Shown: in pieces, positions 37,978-48,415 of the stretch
Numbering within the stretch: position 1 is the stretch's first letter
Layout of the letters: the number at the start of each line of letters is the position of its first letter
Assembly (NCBI GenBank): GCA_903861115.1
Contig: CAIOTD010000027.1
Span: forward strand, 1-57,120
Direction of reading: 5' to 3'
DNA: 57,120 nucleotides
From: an uncultured Burkholderiales bacterium
GTDB taxonomy: Bacteria; Pseudomonadota; Gammaproteobacteria; Burkholderiales; Burkholderiaceae_C
Notes under the pieces: model-generated
The model's input: only the letters and a program-made list of their open reading frames with translations
Databases searched by the model: none
What the model was told of the DNA's origin: nothing
Made by a program: the position numbers and the translations under genes

Positions 37978-39510
37978 ATGACTGATATCAATATACAACT
38001 TGAACAAAAGCGGGCCGCAGCCCGCCTGGGCGGCGGACAGCGAAGAATCGATGCCCAGCACAGCAAAGGCAAACTCACCGCCCGTGAGCGCATCGAGGTC
38101 TTGTTGGATCCCGATACCTTTGAAGAGTGGGACATGTTTGTGGAGCACCGCTGTACGGACTTTGGCATGGACGCGCAAAAGATTCCCGGCGACGGTGTGG
38201 TCACTGGCTACGGCATGATCAATGGCCGTTTGGTGTTTGTGTTCAGTCAAGACTTCACGGTTTTTGGTGGCGCACTTTCAGAGTCACACGCTGAGAAAAT
38301 TTGCAAGATCATGGATCAAGCCATGAAAGTGGGTGCGCCAGTCATTGGTTTGAATGATTCCGGTGGCGCACGAATTCAAGAGGGCGTGGCCTCCCTTGGG
38401 GGCTATGCAGAAGTGTTTCAAAGAAACGCGATGGCCTCAGGCGTCATTCCTCAAATCAGTGTGATCATGGGTCCTTCCGCCGGGGGCGCCGTTTACTCGC
38501 CCGCCATGACGGATTTTATTTTCATGGTCAAAGACAGCTCTTACATGTTCGTCACCGGCCCCGAGGTCGTCAAGACGGTCACGCACGAGGAGGTGAGCGC
38601 CGAGGAGTTGGGAGGCGCGTTGACGCACACAACCAAAAGCGGTGTGGCAGACCGGGCTTTTGAAAACGACGTTGAAGCGCTCTTGATGATGCGTCGCATG
38701 TACAACTACCTGCCTTTGAACAACAAAGAGAAGGCGCCCTTCAGGGAGTCCCTGGACCCGAGTGACCGACTCGAGCACAGCTTGGACACGCTCGTGCCCA
38801 CCAACCCCAATCAACCCTATGACATGCATGAGTTGATTTTAAAGATCGTTGACGATGGTGACTTCTTTGAGTTGCAGCCCGAATATGCAAAAAACATGCT
38901 GATCGGTTTTGCTCGCATGGGGGGGCAAAGTGTGGGCATCGTGGCCAATCAACCCATGGTCTTGGCCGGTTGCTTGGATATCAAAAGCTCCATCAAGGCG
39001 GCAAGGTTTGTGCGCTTTTGCGACGCCTTCAACATCCCCGTGATCACCCTTGTCGATGTGCCCGGTTTCATGCCAGGCACCAGTCAAGAGTTTGGCGGCA
39101 TCATCAAGCACGGCGCGAAGTTGCTCTACGCCTACGCCGAGTGCACGACCCCCAAAGTCACCTTGATCACGCGAAAGGCGTATGGTGGCGCCTACGATGT
39201 GATGGCCTCCAAACACCTCAGGGGAGATGTGAATTTTGCTTGGCCCAATGCAGAGATTGCAGTGATGGGGGCCAAAGGGGCGGTGGAGATCATTTTCAGA
39301 GAAGACAAAAACGATCCTGAAAAGCTGGCCGCCAAGGAGCAAGAATACCGTGCTCGGTTTGCCAATCCCTTTGTGGCAGGTGCGAGAGGATTCATTGACG
39401 ATGTGATTCAGCCGCAAGAAACGCGAAAACGCATTTGTCGCTCCTTGGTCATGCTCAAAGACAAGAAGGTTGACAACCCGTGGCGCAAGCACGGCAATAT
39501 TCCGCTCTAA
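37978..39510 (+). CDS. pccB: Propionyl-CoA carboxylase beta subunit
   Basis: This is the carboxyltransferase half of the biotin enzyme that makes (S)-methylmalonyl-CoA from propionyl-CoA. The 510-residue protein has [23 protein letters not shown] near the N terminus, the oxyanion loops [13 protein letters not shown] and [12 protein letters not shown], and [17 protein letters not shown] in the second crotonase-like domain. Genomic context with the mutase, MeaB and the alpha subunit favours propionyl-CoA over other acyl-CoAs. Confidence 0.93.
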   Translation: MTDINIQLEQKRAAARLGGGQRRIDAQHSKGKLTARERIEVLLDPDTFEEWDMFVEHRCTDFGMDAQKIPGDGVVTGYGMINGRLVFVFSQDFTVFGGALSESHAEKICKIMDQAMKVGAPVIGLNDSGGARIQEGVASLGGYAEVFQRNAMASGVIPQISVIMGPSAGGAVYSPAMTDFIFMVKDSSYMFVTGPEVVKTVTHEEVSAEELGGALTHTTKSGVADRAFENDVEALLMMRRMYNYLPLNNKEKAPFRESLDPSDRLEHSLDTLVPTNPNQPYDMHELILKIVDDGDFFELQPEYAKNMLIGFARMGGQSVGIVANQPMVLAGCLDIKSSIKAARFVRFCDAFNIPVITLVDVPGFMPGTSQEFGGIIKHGAKLLYAYAECTTPKVTLITRKAYGGAYDVMASKHLRGDVNFAWPNAEIAVMGAKGAVEIIFREDKNDPEKLAAKEQEYRARFANPFVAGARGFIDDVIQPQETRKRICRSLVMLKDKKVDNPWRKHGNIPL

Positions 39511-39571
39511 AGAAAACAAGTGTCATTTTTAAAAAGTAAAAGAACGACTGAACGATTAGGGAATCACCGAC

Positions 39572-41620
39572 ATGTTTACAAAAATACTGATTGCCAACAG
39601 AGGCGAGATTGCGTGTAGAGTCATTGCAACTGCCAAAAGAATGGGCATCAAAACGGTGGCTGTTTATTCTGAGGCCGATGCCAATGCACGGCATGTGGAG
39701 TTGGCCGATGAAGCGTATCTGTTGGGCCCCGCACCCTCAAAGTCTTCCTACCTTGTGGTCGACAAAATACTTGAAGTGGCCAAGAAAAGTGGCGCGCAGG
39801 CCATCCATCCAGGCTACGGATTTTTGAGCGAGAACGAATCCTTTGCCAAAAGGGTGGAAGACGAGGGCTTGATCTTCATTGGCCCCAAGCACCACGCCAT
39901 CAGTGCCATGGGAGACAAGATTGCGTCCAAAAATTTGGCGCAAAAGGCCAATGTCAACACCATTCCGGGGCACAACCAGGCCATTCCAAGTGCCCAAGAG
40001 GCGGTTGAAATTGCCAAAAAAATTGGTTTTCCGGTCATGATCAAAGCGTCCGCAGGTGGCGGGGGCAAGGGGCTTCGCGTGGCCTATTCGGACCAAGAGG
40101 CGCTTGAGGGCTTTACAGCTTGTCAAAATGAGGCCAGAAACAGTTTTGGCGACGATCGAATCTTTATCGAAAAATTCATTGAAGACCCGCGTCACATCGA
40201 GATTCAGGTCTTGGGAGATGCGCATGGACATTTGATTTATCTGAACGAGCGCGAGTGTTCTATTCAAAGACGGCACCAAAAGGTCATCGAAGAGGCGCCC
40301 TCGAGCTTCATCTCTGACAAGACCCGTGCTGCCATGGGTGAGCAGGCCGTGGCACTGGCCAAAGCGGTCCAGTACCAAAGTGCAGGGACGGTTGAATTTG
40401 TGGTGGGCCGCGACCAGGGTTTTTATTTTCTAGAGATGAACACCCGACTTCAAGTCGAGCACCCTGTGACTGAAGCCATCACGGGGGTTGATTTGGTCGA
40501 GTGGATGATCAAAATTGCGGCTGGGGAGCATTTGACCCTTGAACAGTCTCAGGTGAAAAAAGAGGGCTGGTCCTTGGAGTGCCGCATCAATGCGGAGGAC
40601 CCCTATCGGCAGTTCTTGCCTTCCACGGGTAGGTTGGTGCGTTTTGAGCCACCCCAAACGTCGATGCGAGCCGCGCACCCCGATGAGCGTTACGGTGTGC
40701 GTGTAGACACGGGCGTGCAAGAAGGGGGGGAGATTCCCGTTTACTACGACTCCATGATTGCAAAATTGATTGTGCACGCGCCCGATCGGCTTCAAGCCAT
40801 CGACAAAATGCGTGAGGCGCTCAACGCGTTCGTGATTCGAGGCATTCACACGAACATTCCCTTTCAAGCAGCGTTGTTGGCGCACCCCCAATTCATTTCG
40901 GGTGACTTCAACACGGGCTTCATTGCCGAACATTTTCCATCAGGGTTCAAGTCCGAGATGGTCAAGCACCCGGATGCTGGATTTTTGATCGCGCTTGCCG
41001 CGCATGTTCAAAGAAAAACCCGTGAACGAGCAAAAGGCATGAGCGGACAGTTGTCCGGCTACGATATTCAGCACGACAGCGAGCTCACGGTCGTTGAATT
41101 GCTCCCAGGAGGCAAGCATGTTGATCACGCCGTGTCTTATAGCGACGGTGCCTCCAATTCAGCCGATTCAGTGATCGAGGTGGCGGGTCAAACTTATGCC
41201 ATTCAAAGCAACTCCAATTTGAACGATATCGTGATTCAAGGTGCTGTCAATGGGGTCCCGTTTGTGGCCCAAATTGATCGCAATTTACCTCGCAATCCCT
41301 TGGCACTCCAAATCTCCCATGCGGGCGCACGGGTCGATTGTTTGGTGCTCTCCAATAGAACGGCCGAGCTCTATCGCTTGATGCCCATCAAAGCGCCGCC
41401 TGATCTTTCAAAGTTTTTGATCTCTCCCATGCCAGGTTTGCTCACGCAGGTGCATGTCAGCGTTGGACAAAAGGTGTTGGCGGGTGAAAAACTGGCGGTG
41501 ATTGAAGCCATGAAAATGGAAAATGTCTTGCTCGCCTCTGCTGACGGCGTTGTGAAATCTGTGAATGCCAAAGTCAGCGAGTCCTTGAGTGTGGATCAAA
41601 TTATTTTGGAGTTTGTATGA
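39572..41620 (+). CDS. pccA: Propionyl-CoA carboxylase alpha subunit (biotin carboxylase and biotin carrier)
   Basis: The 682-residue protein has a biotin carboxylase domain ([18 protein letters not shown] loop [25 protein letters not shown]), a middle BT domain that contacts the beta subunit, and a C-terminal biotinyl domain with the biotinylated Lys in EAMKMEN. It charges biotin with bicarbonate and ATP and hands CO2 to PccB. The stop overlaps the next gene's start (ATGA at 41617), linking the VOC protein to the same pathway. Confidence 0.94.
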   Translation: MFTKILIANRGEIACRVIATAKRMGIKTVAVYSEADANARHVELADEAYLLGPAPSKSSYLVVDKILEVAKKSGAQAIHPGYGFLSENESFAKRVEDEGLIFIGPKHHAISAMGDKIASKNLAQKANVNTIPGHNQAIPSAQEAVEIAKKIGFPVMIKASAGGGGKGLRVAYSDQEALEGFTACQNEARNSFGDDRIFIEKFIEDPRHIEIQVLGDAHGHLIYLNERECSIQRRHQKVIEEAPSSFISDKTRAAMGEQAVALAKAVQYQSAGTVEFVVGRDQGFYFLEMNTRLQVEHPVTEAITGVDLVEWMIKIAAGEHLTLEQSQVKKEGWSLECRINAEDPYRQFLPSTGRLVRFEPPQTSMRAAHPDERYGVRVDTGVQEGGEIPVYYDSMIAKLIVHAPDRLQAIDKMREALNAFVIRGIHTNIPFQAALLAHPQFISGDFNTGFIAEHFPSGFKSEMVKHPDAGFLIALAAHVQRKTRERAKGMSGQLSGYDIQHDSELTVVELLPGGKHVDHAVSYSDGASNSADSVIEVAGQTYAIQSNSNLNDIVIQGAVNGVPFVAQIDRNLPRNPLALQISHAGARVDCLVLSNRTAELYRLMPIKAPPDLSKFLISPMPGLLTQVHVSVGQKVLAGEKLAVIEAMKMENVLLASADGVVKSVNAKVSESLSVDQIILEFV

Positions 41621-42144
41621 CCCAGACGTTGATGGAGCGACCCTTTCGTGTGCTGGGTTTGCAGCAAATTGCTCTGGGCGCCTTGAGCAAAGACCGACTC
41701 AAAGGTTTGTGGGTTGATCTGTTGGGCCTCACCATGAAGGGGCATTTTGAAAGTGCCACAGAAAATGTTTCTGAAGACATCTGCCAGTTGGGCTTTGGTG
41801 CAGCCCAAGTCGAGGTCGATTTGATGCAACCCTTGGACCCCGAGAAAAAACCTCAAGTGCATGTGCCGCCTTTGAATCACATTGGACTTTGGGTGGATGA
41901 TTTGCCGCTCTGTGTCAATTGGTTGGCCTCAAAAGGGGTGCGCTTTGCACCGGGAGGTATTCGAGCGGGCGCGGCTGGTTTTGATATCTGTTTTATTCAT
42001 CCCAAGGGCAACGAGGCGTTCCCCCTGAGTGGCGAAGGGGTGTTGATTGAGTTGGTGCAAGCGCCCAAAGAAGTCATTGACGCCTTGAGCCGTGTGCTCG
42101 ATGCACCCAGTCCCATCCCGAGCTCCAGCCAATTTGGTCTTTGA
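41617..42144 (+). CDS. VOC-family protein, candidate methylmalonyl-CoA epimerase
   Basis: The 175-residue protein has two vicinal-oxygen-chelate modules. Probable metal ligands are His in [10 protein letters not shown] and Glu in [10 protein letters not shown] in the second module, and acidic or Gln positions near QVEVDLMQP. The first His of epimerases (usually DHIA) appears as Gln in LQQIAL. Translational coupling to pccA and the presence of carboxylase and mutase leave exactly one missing step, epimerisation of (S)- to (R)-methylmalonyl-CoA, which this protein could supply. The assignment rests on context; a glyoxalase-like or dioxygenase role remains possible. Confidence 0.7.
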   Translation: MTQTLMERPFRVLGLQQIALGALSKDRLKGLWVDLLGLTMKGHFESATENVSEDICQLGFGAAQVEVDLMQPLDPEKKPQVHVPPLNHIGLWVDDLPLCVNWLASKGVRFAPGGIRAGAAGFDICFIHPKGNEAFPLSGEGVLIELVQAPKEVIDALSRVLDAPSPIPSSSQFGL

Positions 42145-42169
42145 GTCACAAAGAATTTTCATCTCCGTC

Positions 42170-43810
42170 ATGTCTATCGAACGTCAAGAAAAAGTTGAGT
42201 TGCCCCCTGTTTTGAGCGCGGATGTGTTGGTGGTGGGGGCTGGTCCCACGGGCTTGTTGCTCACGCATTTATTGGCCAAGCAAGGGGTTCGGGTGTGTTT
42301 GATGGAGCAATTGCCCCAGGTGGTGGGCGAGGCCCGTGCGGTGAGCATTGATGATGAGAGCTTGCGCTCCATGGCCGATGCGCTTCAGCTCGAGGCTTTG
42401 GCGCCCTTGATCACGCACGCCTATGGGGTTCACTACTACTCTTGGTTGCAAACCTTGTTTGCCAAAGTCGAGCCCCGTGTACAGGACTACGGACATCCAA
42501 AGCGAAATGCATTTCGCCAGCAGCAACTGGTTCAAACACTCTTTGACGCACTGAAGGCGTACCCCCATGTGGAGGTGTTGATGTCCTCTCGCGTGCTGGG
42601 CTTCACGCAAGAGCCGTTGCTTGAGCCCTCTTCACAAGACCTGCAGGCATGCCCTGTCACGGTCAGCTTTGAGCAAGGAGAGCAAGTCAGGCAATTGCTT
42701 TGTCGATGGCTTGTCGGTGCCGATGGTGCGAGAAGCACCATTCGAGAATTGATGGGCACCCGTTTTGATGGTCAAACCCACGCTCAGCGGTGGTTGATTG
42801 CAGACCTTGTGGGAAGACAGGACGCCTTTCGCCACACCCGAACTTATTGTGACCCCAAGCGACCCGCCATCCGATTGCCCGGCCCTCAGTCCACCCTTCG
42901 CTACGAGTTCATGTTGTTTGATCATGAAAAGAGTGAAGAAGTCCTGGAAGAACAGGTCTACCGCTCATGGATCAAAGAGAGAAACGAGGCCGATGCAGAC
43001 CTTGCTCTTATGCGCAAAGTGGTCTACTCCTTTCACGCTCGAGTGGCCAAAGAGTGGCAAAAGGGCCGTGTCTTTTTGGCAGGAGACGCGGCTCACCTCA
43101 CGCCGCCTTTTGCCGGGCAGGGCATGAATTCGGGGGTCAGGGATGCGAGCAATTTGGCCTGGAAGTTGGCGGATGTGGTGAAGGGTCGTGCCAGCACAGC
43201 TTTGCTTGGGACTTATCAATTGGAGCGAAAACCCCACGCCTGGGCGCTCATTCAAATGGCCTTGAAAATTGGTGTGGTGATGCAGCCGCGCTCCATGCTT
43301 GGGGCGATCGTTGTGCAAACCTTGCTGAAAATGGCCTGCTGGGTGCCCCGTGTCAAAGATTATTTTTTGAATCTCAAATTCAAACCCAAACCCAGATTTT
43401 TTGAGGGCTTCTTTGATCTCGAGTCCAAAGGCCGCGCGCTCATTGCCCCTGGGCAATTGATGGTGCAGCCCCCTTTGGAGAGTGCTCGCTCAGACATTGT
43501 GAAAATGGACAGCGTGCTGGGTTCAGGCTTTGCTGTCTTGACGTGGTGGGATGCAAAAGAGGTGGATTGGCCTCAGGCCCTCGATCTGAAGGTCATCAAA
43601 ATACTCCGACAAGAGGAGGACTTTTTGCACCCGAGCGAACAAAGCGATTGGTACCGCGATGTGGATGGCCACTTGCAGCGTGTGTTGGACAGCGCGCAGG
43701 CGTGCGCGGTGATTTTGAGGCCCGATCACTATGTCTTGAGTTATGTCTACCCAGACGACGACCGCGCGCTCAGTCGTTTGCAAGCCATTCTTTTTGGTTA
43801 TTACACCTGA
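42170..43810 (+). CDS. FAD-dependent aromatic hydroxylase (MhpA-like)
   Basis: The 546-residue flavoprotein has the FAD loop VLVVGAGPTGLLLTHLLAKQG (about 20-40), the DG motif in VGADGARSTIREL and the GD motif GDAAHLTPPFAGQGMNSGVRD near residue 305. It resembles 3-(3-hydroxyphenyl)propionate hydroxylase and related group A monooxygenases that use NAD(P)H and O2 on phenolic substrates. ATG 42170 is 25 bases after the VOC gene, so it is probably co-transcribed, though its chemistry has no obvious tie to propionyl-CoA. The substrate is unknown. Confidence 0.88.
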   Translation: MSIERQEKVELPPVLSADVLVVGAGPTGLLLTHLLAKQGVRVCLMEQLPQVVGEARAVSIDDESLRSMADALQLEALAPLITHAYGVHYYSWLQTLFAKVEPRVQDYGHPKRNAFRQQQLVQTLFDALKAYPHVEVLMSSRVLGFTQEPLLEPSSQDLQACPVTVSFEQGEQVRQLLCRWLVGADGARSTIRELMGTRFDGQTHAQRWLIADLVGRQDAFRHTRTYCDPKRPAIRLPGPQSTLRYEFMLFDHEKSEEVLEEQVYRSWIKERNEADADLALMRKVVYSFHARVAKEWQKGRVFLAGDAAHLTPPFAGQGMNSGVRDASNLAWKLADVVKGRASTALLGTYQLERKPHAWALIQMALKIGVVMQPRSMLGAIVVQTLLKMACWVPRVKDYFLNLKFKPKPRFFEGFFDLESKGRALIAPGQLMVQPPLESARSDIVKMDSVLGSGFAVLTWWDAKEVDWPQALDLKVIKILRQEEDFLHPSEQSDWYRDVDGHLQRVLDSAQACAVILRPDHYVLSYVYPDDDRALSRLQAILFGYYT

Positions 43811-43834
43811 GCGACGATGAGCCTCAAAGCGCTT

Positions 43835-44533
43835 TTAAGGGGTGCTTGAAGGATGTGCTCGAGCGGCCTGTAAGGCTTTTTGTAGCAAGGCCGCTTTATC
43901 AATGGCGCCCGCCTTTTGGGCGGGGGCGTTTTTCACCGTGCCTGATGGCGCTTGGGGTTGCTGCTCGTTCAGAGCATGAAGTCGTTTGGCTTGGGTGTGG
44001 GTTTTGGGTCCTCTGAGCGCCTTGAGATCCAACCGCGCTTTGTGCTTGTCATAGCGAGCTTGGGCTTCTAAGGCTTGTTCTGCCGACCACGCCCGCCAAC
44101 CACTTTGCTCAGGCGTTGCCTCTTCAAGTTCAATGCAATCAATGGGGCAAACGGGCACACACAATTCACAGCCCGTGCAGTAGGCCTCGATCACGGTGTG
44201 CATGCTTTTGTGGGTCCCCACAATGGCATCTGTTGGGCAGGCATCTAGACACAGTGTGCAGCCGATGCACCACTGCTCATCGATGAATGCCATTTTGCGA
44301 GTGCCCTCAACGCCGTGCTCCTCGTTGAGGGGCAAGGGCGCGCGCTTTGTGAGTTGCGCCAAGCGCTCTATGCCCTCTTGCCCGCCCGGTGGGCATTGGT
44401 TGATGGGGGTGTTCTCCAGAGCAATGCTTTGTGCATAGGCCTGGCAATCCTCAAAGCCACAGCGTTTGCACTGGGTTTGAGGCAAGAGCGCCAAGATGTC
44501 TTGCGCAAGTGAGATGTGAGAAGCTGAATTCAT
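43835..44533 (-). CDS. Orphan RnfB/RsxB-like ferredoxin protein
   Basis: The 232-residue protein has a 4Fe-4S motif in the RnfB N domain (LPQTQCKRCGFEDCQAYAQ ... QCPPGG) followed by two ferredoxin motifs, CIGCTLCLDACPTDAI and CTGCELCVPVCPIDCI. It then has a long Lys/Ala/Gln-rich C-terminal tail (about 150-232). The usual N-terminal membrane helix of RnfB is missing and no rnfACDGE genes are near, as for the lone RnfB of many betaproteobacteria. ATG 44533 is preferred over 44560. A soluble electron carrier is inferred; partners are unknown. Confidence 0.85.
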   Translation of the reverse strand: MNSASHISLAQDILALLPQTQCKRCGFEDCQAYAQSIALENTPINQCPPGGQEGIERLAQLTKRAPLPLNEEHGVEGTRKMAFIDEQWCIGCTLCLDACPTDAIVGTHKSMHTVIEAYCTGCELCVPVCPIDCIELEEATPEQSGWRAWSAEQALEAQARYDKHKARLDLKALRGPKTHTQAKRLHALNEQQPQAPSGTVKNAPAQKAGAIDKAALLQKALQAARAHPSSTP

Positions 44534-44587
44534 GGCGTTCAGTTGAGCGTGTTGGCGCAAGCCTCACGACCCCAAGCGGGGTCGGTG

Positions 44588-45991
44588 TCAAGCGGGGATG
44601 CTTTTTTGGCGGCCGCGTTTGGCAGGCGTTGAGGCTTTTCTGGCGGTTGAGCGAGTGCTCGCGGAAGGGGCGACCTTTTTGGCCGCGGCAACTTGGCGCA
44701 CAGGGGCTTTGGGGGTTTGAGCCACACGGGGTTGGTGGGCCAAAATGAAGTCCTTCACAAAGGGGTACACCACCTCTCGCCAACGACGGCCACTGAAGAT
44801 GCCGTAGTGACCGGCACCGGGCACTTCTAAGTGTCTGTATTCAGAGGCTTTGATGCCGGTGCACAGCCCCTTGGCGGCCTTGGTTTGTCCAGAGCCTGAG
44901 ATGTCATCGAGCTCGCCCTCTATCGTCAACAGGGCCGTGCCATGGATGTCTTGTGGTCGAACACGTTCGAGCTTGCCACTGGTGGACTTGACGTCCCAAG
45001 TGCCCTTGACCAAGCTCATGTCTTGAAAGACCACTTTGATCGTTTCAAGGTAATAGTCCGCATCCATGTCAAGGACGGCATTGTATTCATCGTAGAAGGT
45101 GCGGTGATTGTCGGCGCTGGAGTTGTCGCCTTTGATCAAGTCTTTAAAGAAGTCGTAGTGGCTTTTTAAGTGCCTCTCTGGATTCATGGCGACAAAGCCG
45201 GCGTGTTGTAAAAAGCCTGGGTACACGCGCCGGCCAGCTCCTGGAAAGTTCACGGGCACACGGTAAATGACATTGTTCTCAAACCAACTGAAGCTCTTGT
45301 TCATGGCCAAATTGTTCACGGCTGTTGGGGAACGCGAGGCATCGATGGGCCCACCCATCATGGTCATGGAGTAGGGGGTGAGTTCTCCTCTGGAGGCCAT
45401 CAAAGAGACCGCAGCCAAAACGGGGACGGTGGGTTGGCACACGCTGATCACGTGACAATTGCCGTACTGTTTTTGCAAGTGCTGCAAAAACTCTTGAACG
45501 TAGTTGACATAGTCATCCAAGTGGAATTCTCCCTCTGACAAGGGACTCATGCGCGCGTTTTTCCAGTCGGTGATGTAGACCTTGTGGTCGGCCAACAAGT
45601 TTTTGACGGTATCTCTTAGCAGCGTTGAGTAGTGGCCCGATAAGGGCGCCACCACCAACACCACGGGTTGGCTCTTTAAGACCTTGAGCGCTTCAATGTC
45701 GCTGGTGTAGCGCTTGAATCGCCTGAGTTCGCAAAAGGGCTTGTTGATCTCAACGCGCTCTTGGATCGCGACATCTGCGCCAAGGACTTGAACGCTTTGT
45801 ATGCCAAATTGTGGCTTCTCGTAATCCTTGCCCAATCGATAAATCAGATCGTAGGTGGCAGAAATTCTCTGCGCCAAAGCGGTTTGCGATAATGGAGAGA
45901 TGGGATTGTTGTAAAGCTTTGCCGCAGCCTGAGCAAACTCAGCAAACGGTTCAAACAAAGAGCGTTGAGTTTCATATACTTGGTACAACAT
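44588..45991 (-). CDS. phaZ: Intracellular polyhydroxyalkanoate depolymerase with a basic C-terminal tail
   Basis: PhaZ mobilises stored PHB. The 467-residue protein starts MLYQVYETQRSLFEPF, has the Cys nucleophile motif SVCQP, the segment GGPIDASRSPT and the His in GAGHYGIFSGRRWR. From about residue 422 it ends in a Lys/Arg/Ala/Pro/Ser-rich tail (AAAKKVAPSA, ARKASTPAKRGRQK), similar in character to the DNA-binding PAKKA tail of the granule protein PhaM and to the histone-like protein in this window. The tail may tether the enzyme to DNA or to the granule surface; this is inference. Confidence 0.92.
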   Translation of the reverse strand: MLYQVYETQRSLFEPFAEFAQAAAKLYNNPISPLSQTALAQRISATYDLIYRLGKDYEKPQFGIQSVQVLGADVAIQERVEINKPFCELRRFKRYTSDIEALKVLKSQPVVLVVAPLSGHYSTLLRDTVKNLLADHKVYITDWKNARMSPLSEGEFHLDDYVNYVQEFLQHLQKQYGNCHVISVCQPTVPVLAAVSLMASRGELTPYSMTMMGGPIDASRSPTAVNNLAMNKSFSWFENNVIYRVPVNFPGAGRRVYPGFLQHAGFVAMNPERHLKSHYDFFKDLIKGDNSSADNHRTFYDEYNAVLDMDADYYLETIKVVFQDMSLVKGTWDVKSTSGKLERVRPQDIHGTALLTIEGELDDISGSGQTKAAKGLCTGIKASEYRHLEVPGAGHYGIFSGRRWREVVYPFVKDFILAHQPRVAQTPKAPVRQVAAAKKVAPSASTRSTARKASTPAKRGRQKSIPA

Positions 45992-46110
45992 GCGCGTAAA
46001 CCCCTGATTTCATACAGGGCTCAATATAACAGTTGCCGACCTTGAAATATGGGGGCTAGACTCCAATATGCACCAAAAGTCATCAATTCTGCTTCCAAAA
46101 GAGAGATACC

Positions 46111-46983
46111 GTGAAAAATAGCCACACTTGCCCTTTTCCAAACAATGTGCCTGCGCCAACGAACAGACTGCCTGTCTTGTTTGTGGGGCATGGCAGCCCC
46201 ATGAACGCCATTGAGGACACCCCATTCAGGGCGCAATGGCAAAGAGTGGGTACCTATTTTGGTGAGGGCAAGAGATGGGCCAAGCCGAGTTTGATTTTGT
46301 GCATCTCGGCCCATTGGTGCACAAAAGGCACGGCCATCACGGCCATGAAGCGGCCTCAAACCATCCATGACTTTGGCGGCTTTCCTCAAGCCTTGTTTGA
46401 TCAACAATACCCAGTTGATGGTGATCCGCTGAGGGCACAAGCCTTTGCCAAGCGTTTTATGCAGGCGAGCAAGGCCGACGGTTTGCACCTGGATGAGGAC
46501 CAATGGGGTCTTGATCATGGGACTTGGTCGGTGCTCAAACCCATGTTCCCCCGTGGGGACGTGCCCGTGATGCAGCTGAGTTTGGATGTGTTGGCCACGA
46601 TGGAGCAGCACGTGGCCTTGGGGGCTCAATTGAATGCACTCAGGGATGAGGGCGTGTTGGTGCTTGCCAGTGGCAACACCGTTCATAACTTGCGCGCCAT
46701 GCAACGCAGCATTGAAGACTCGAAAGCACACGCTTGGGCCATTGATTTCGACCAGTGGGTGGCCGACAAAGTTATCCAACGCGATAGCGATGCGTTGTGC
46801 ATGAAGGGGGTTTCAGCAGAGGTGTTGGATCTCTTTAAATTGGCGCACCCAAGCACCGAACACTACATGCCACTTTTGTATGCTTTGGGTGCGAGCCAAG
46901 AAGAAGATCGACTCAGTTTTTTCAACGCGCAATACCAATACGGCGCCATTGCCATGAGGTCCATCCTTTGGGATGCACCCTGA
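46111..46983 (+). CDS. LigB-type extradiol dioxygenase (YgiD/4,5-DOPA dioxygenase family)
   Basis: The 290-residue protein shows the family metal ligands: His in FVGHGSPMNA, His in ISAHWCTKG, the HDFGGFP segment and His in SGNTVHNLR. The family opens catechol-type rings with O2; E. coli YgiD cleaves L-DOPA in vitro. GTG 46111 is the start available. It reads alone between phaZ and the aminotransferase gene, which act in the opposite direction. The physiological substrate is unknown. Confidence 0.88.
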   Translation: MKNSHTCPFPNNVPAPTNRLPVLFVGHGSPMNAIEDTPFRAQWQRVGTYFGEGKRWAKPSLILCISAHWCTKGTAITAMKRPQTIHDFGGFPQALFDQQYPVDGDPLRAQAFAKRFMQASKADGLHLDEDQWGLDHGTWSVLKPMFPRGDVPVMQLSLDVLATMEQHVALGAQLNALRDEGVLVLASGNTVHNLRAMQRSIEDSKAHAWAIDFDQWVADKVIQRDSDALCMKGVSAEVLDLFKLAHPSTEHYMPLLYALGASQEEDRLSFFNAQYQYGAIAMRSILWDAP

Positions 46984-47003
46984 GTCCTGCGCCCAAGGAT
47001 CAA

Positions 47004-48203
47004 TTACGCCAATACTTTGGCAATGCTTTGGCAAACGTGGTCGATGTTTTTGCTGTTCAAGGCCGCAACACACATGCGACCCGTGTCGGTTCCAAAGACG
47101 CCAAACTCAGTGCGCAAACGCACCATTTGTTCTTTGCTGAGGCCTGAGTAGCTGAACATGCCAACTTGCTGAGTGATGAAGCTCATGTCGGCTTTGACGC
47201 CAGCGGCTTTGAGGCCATCGACCAATTTTTGACGCATCAATTTAATGCGCACACGCATCTCACCGAGCTCTTTTTCCCAAACGGCCCTGAGTGCCGGCGT
47301 GTTCAACACCTCGGCCACCACTGCGCCACCGTGAATGGGTGGGTTGGAGTAATTGGTGCGAATCATGATTTTGAGTTGAGACAGCACGCGTTGCGCTTCT
47401 TGTGCATCGACACAGAGGACCGAGAGTGCCCCCACGCGCTCACCATACAGGCTAAAGCTCTTTGAAAACGAGGTCGAGACCAAGAAGTTGAGCCCTGCTT
47501 GCACAAAACGACCCACAATGGCGCCGTCTTCCTCAATGCCTTGACCAAAGCCTTGATAAGCCATGTCCAAGAAGGCGGTTAAATTTTTCGCTTTGACCGT
47601 CTCGATCACTTTGCCCCATTGTTCAGGGGTGATGTCATAGCCCGTTGGGTTGTGGCAGCAAGCGTGCAAGACCACAATCGTGCCAGGTGCCGCATTCTCA
47701 AGGCTTGCGATCATGCCTTCGAAGTTGATGCCTCTTTTTTGCGCGTCATAGTAGGCATAGGTGTCGACCTCAAACCCAGCTTGCGTAAACAAAGCGCGGT
47801 GATTTTCCCAGCTGGGGTCACTGATCAGCACTTTTGCGGTGGGCAGCAGTTTTTTAAGAAAATCAGCGCCAATTTTTAAGCCGCCCGTGCCGCCCAAGCC
47901 TTGAATGGTGGCCACGCGTGCGCTTTTGACGGGTTCAGATTCTGCGCCAAAGACCAAGGACTTGACCGCGTTGTCATACGCCACGATGCCATCAATGGGC
48001 AAGTAGCCTCTGGCCGATGGCGTGGACATGAGCTTTTTCTCGGCCTCTTGAACGCACTGGAGCAGGGGCAGTTTGCCATTGTCATCAAAGTAGACGCCGA
48101 CGCCAAGGTTGACCTTTTGGGGGTGTTGGCTTGAGGCGAACTCTTCATTCAAGCCCAAGATGGGGTCTCTTGGGGCCATGGTGACAGCAGTAAACATTGA
48201 CAT
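47004..48203 (-). CDS. Aromatic amino acid/aspartate aminotransferase (TyrB/AspC family)
   Basis: The 399-residue PLP enzyme belongs to aminotransferase class Ia: VNLGVGVYFDDNGKLP near the start, CHNPTGYD, the PLP Lys in STSFSKSFSLYGERVG (about residue 249), and the Arg in GRMCVA that binds the substrate carboxylate. It transfers amino groups between aromatic or acidic amino acids and 2-oxoglutarate. The TyrB-type use of aromatic substrates is likely in Burkholderiales but not proved by sequence. Confidence 0.9.
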   Translation of the reverse strand: MSMFTAVTMAPRDPILGLNEEFASSQHPQKVNLGVGVYFDDNGKLPLLQCVQEAEKKLMSTPSARGYLPIDGIVAYDNAVKSLVFGAESEPVKSARVATIQGLGGTGGLKIGADFLKKLLPTAKVLISDPSWENHRALFTQAGFEVDTYAYYDAQKRGINFEGMIASLENAAPGTIVVLHACCHNPTGYDITPEQWGKVIETVKAKNLTAFLDMAYQGFGQGIEEDGAIVGRFVQAGLNFLVSTSFSKSFSLYGERVGALSVLCVDAQEAQRVLSQLKIMIRTNYSNPPIHGGAVVAEVLNTPALRAVWEKELGEMRVRIKLMRQKLVDGLKAAGVKADMSFITQQVGMFSYSGLSKEQMVRLRTEFGVFGTDTGRMCVAALNSKNIDHVCQSIAKVLA

Positions 48204-48415
48204 CGGGTGTCCTTAAGTGAGGTCTATCGACAGATATCGGTGAAGAAAGCCTAAATTTCATGTAGGCTATAGGGTTAACCTGATATTTTAATCAATCGAT
48301 ACAAAGATTTCTCTGCAGGGACACAATTTTTTATTGTTTTTTATCCATTGAGTGTCGTTCGTGTTTTGAAAGTGTGTGCTTGCAAGAATTTATTTTCTGA
48401 CATTTGAAAGTTGGT

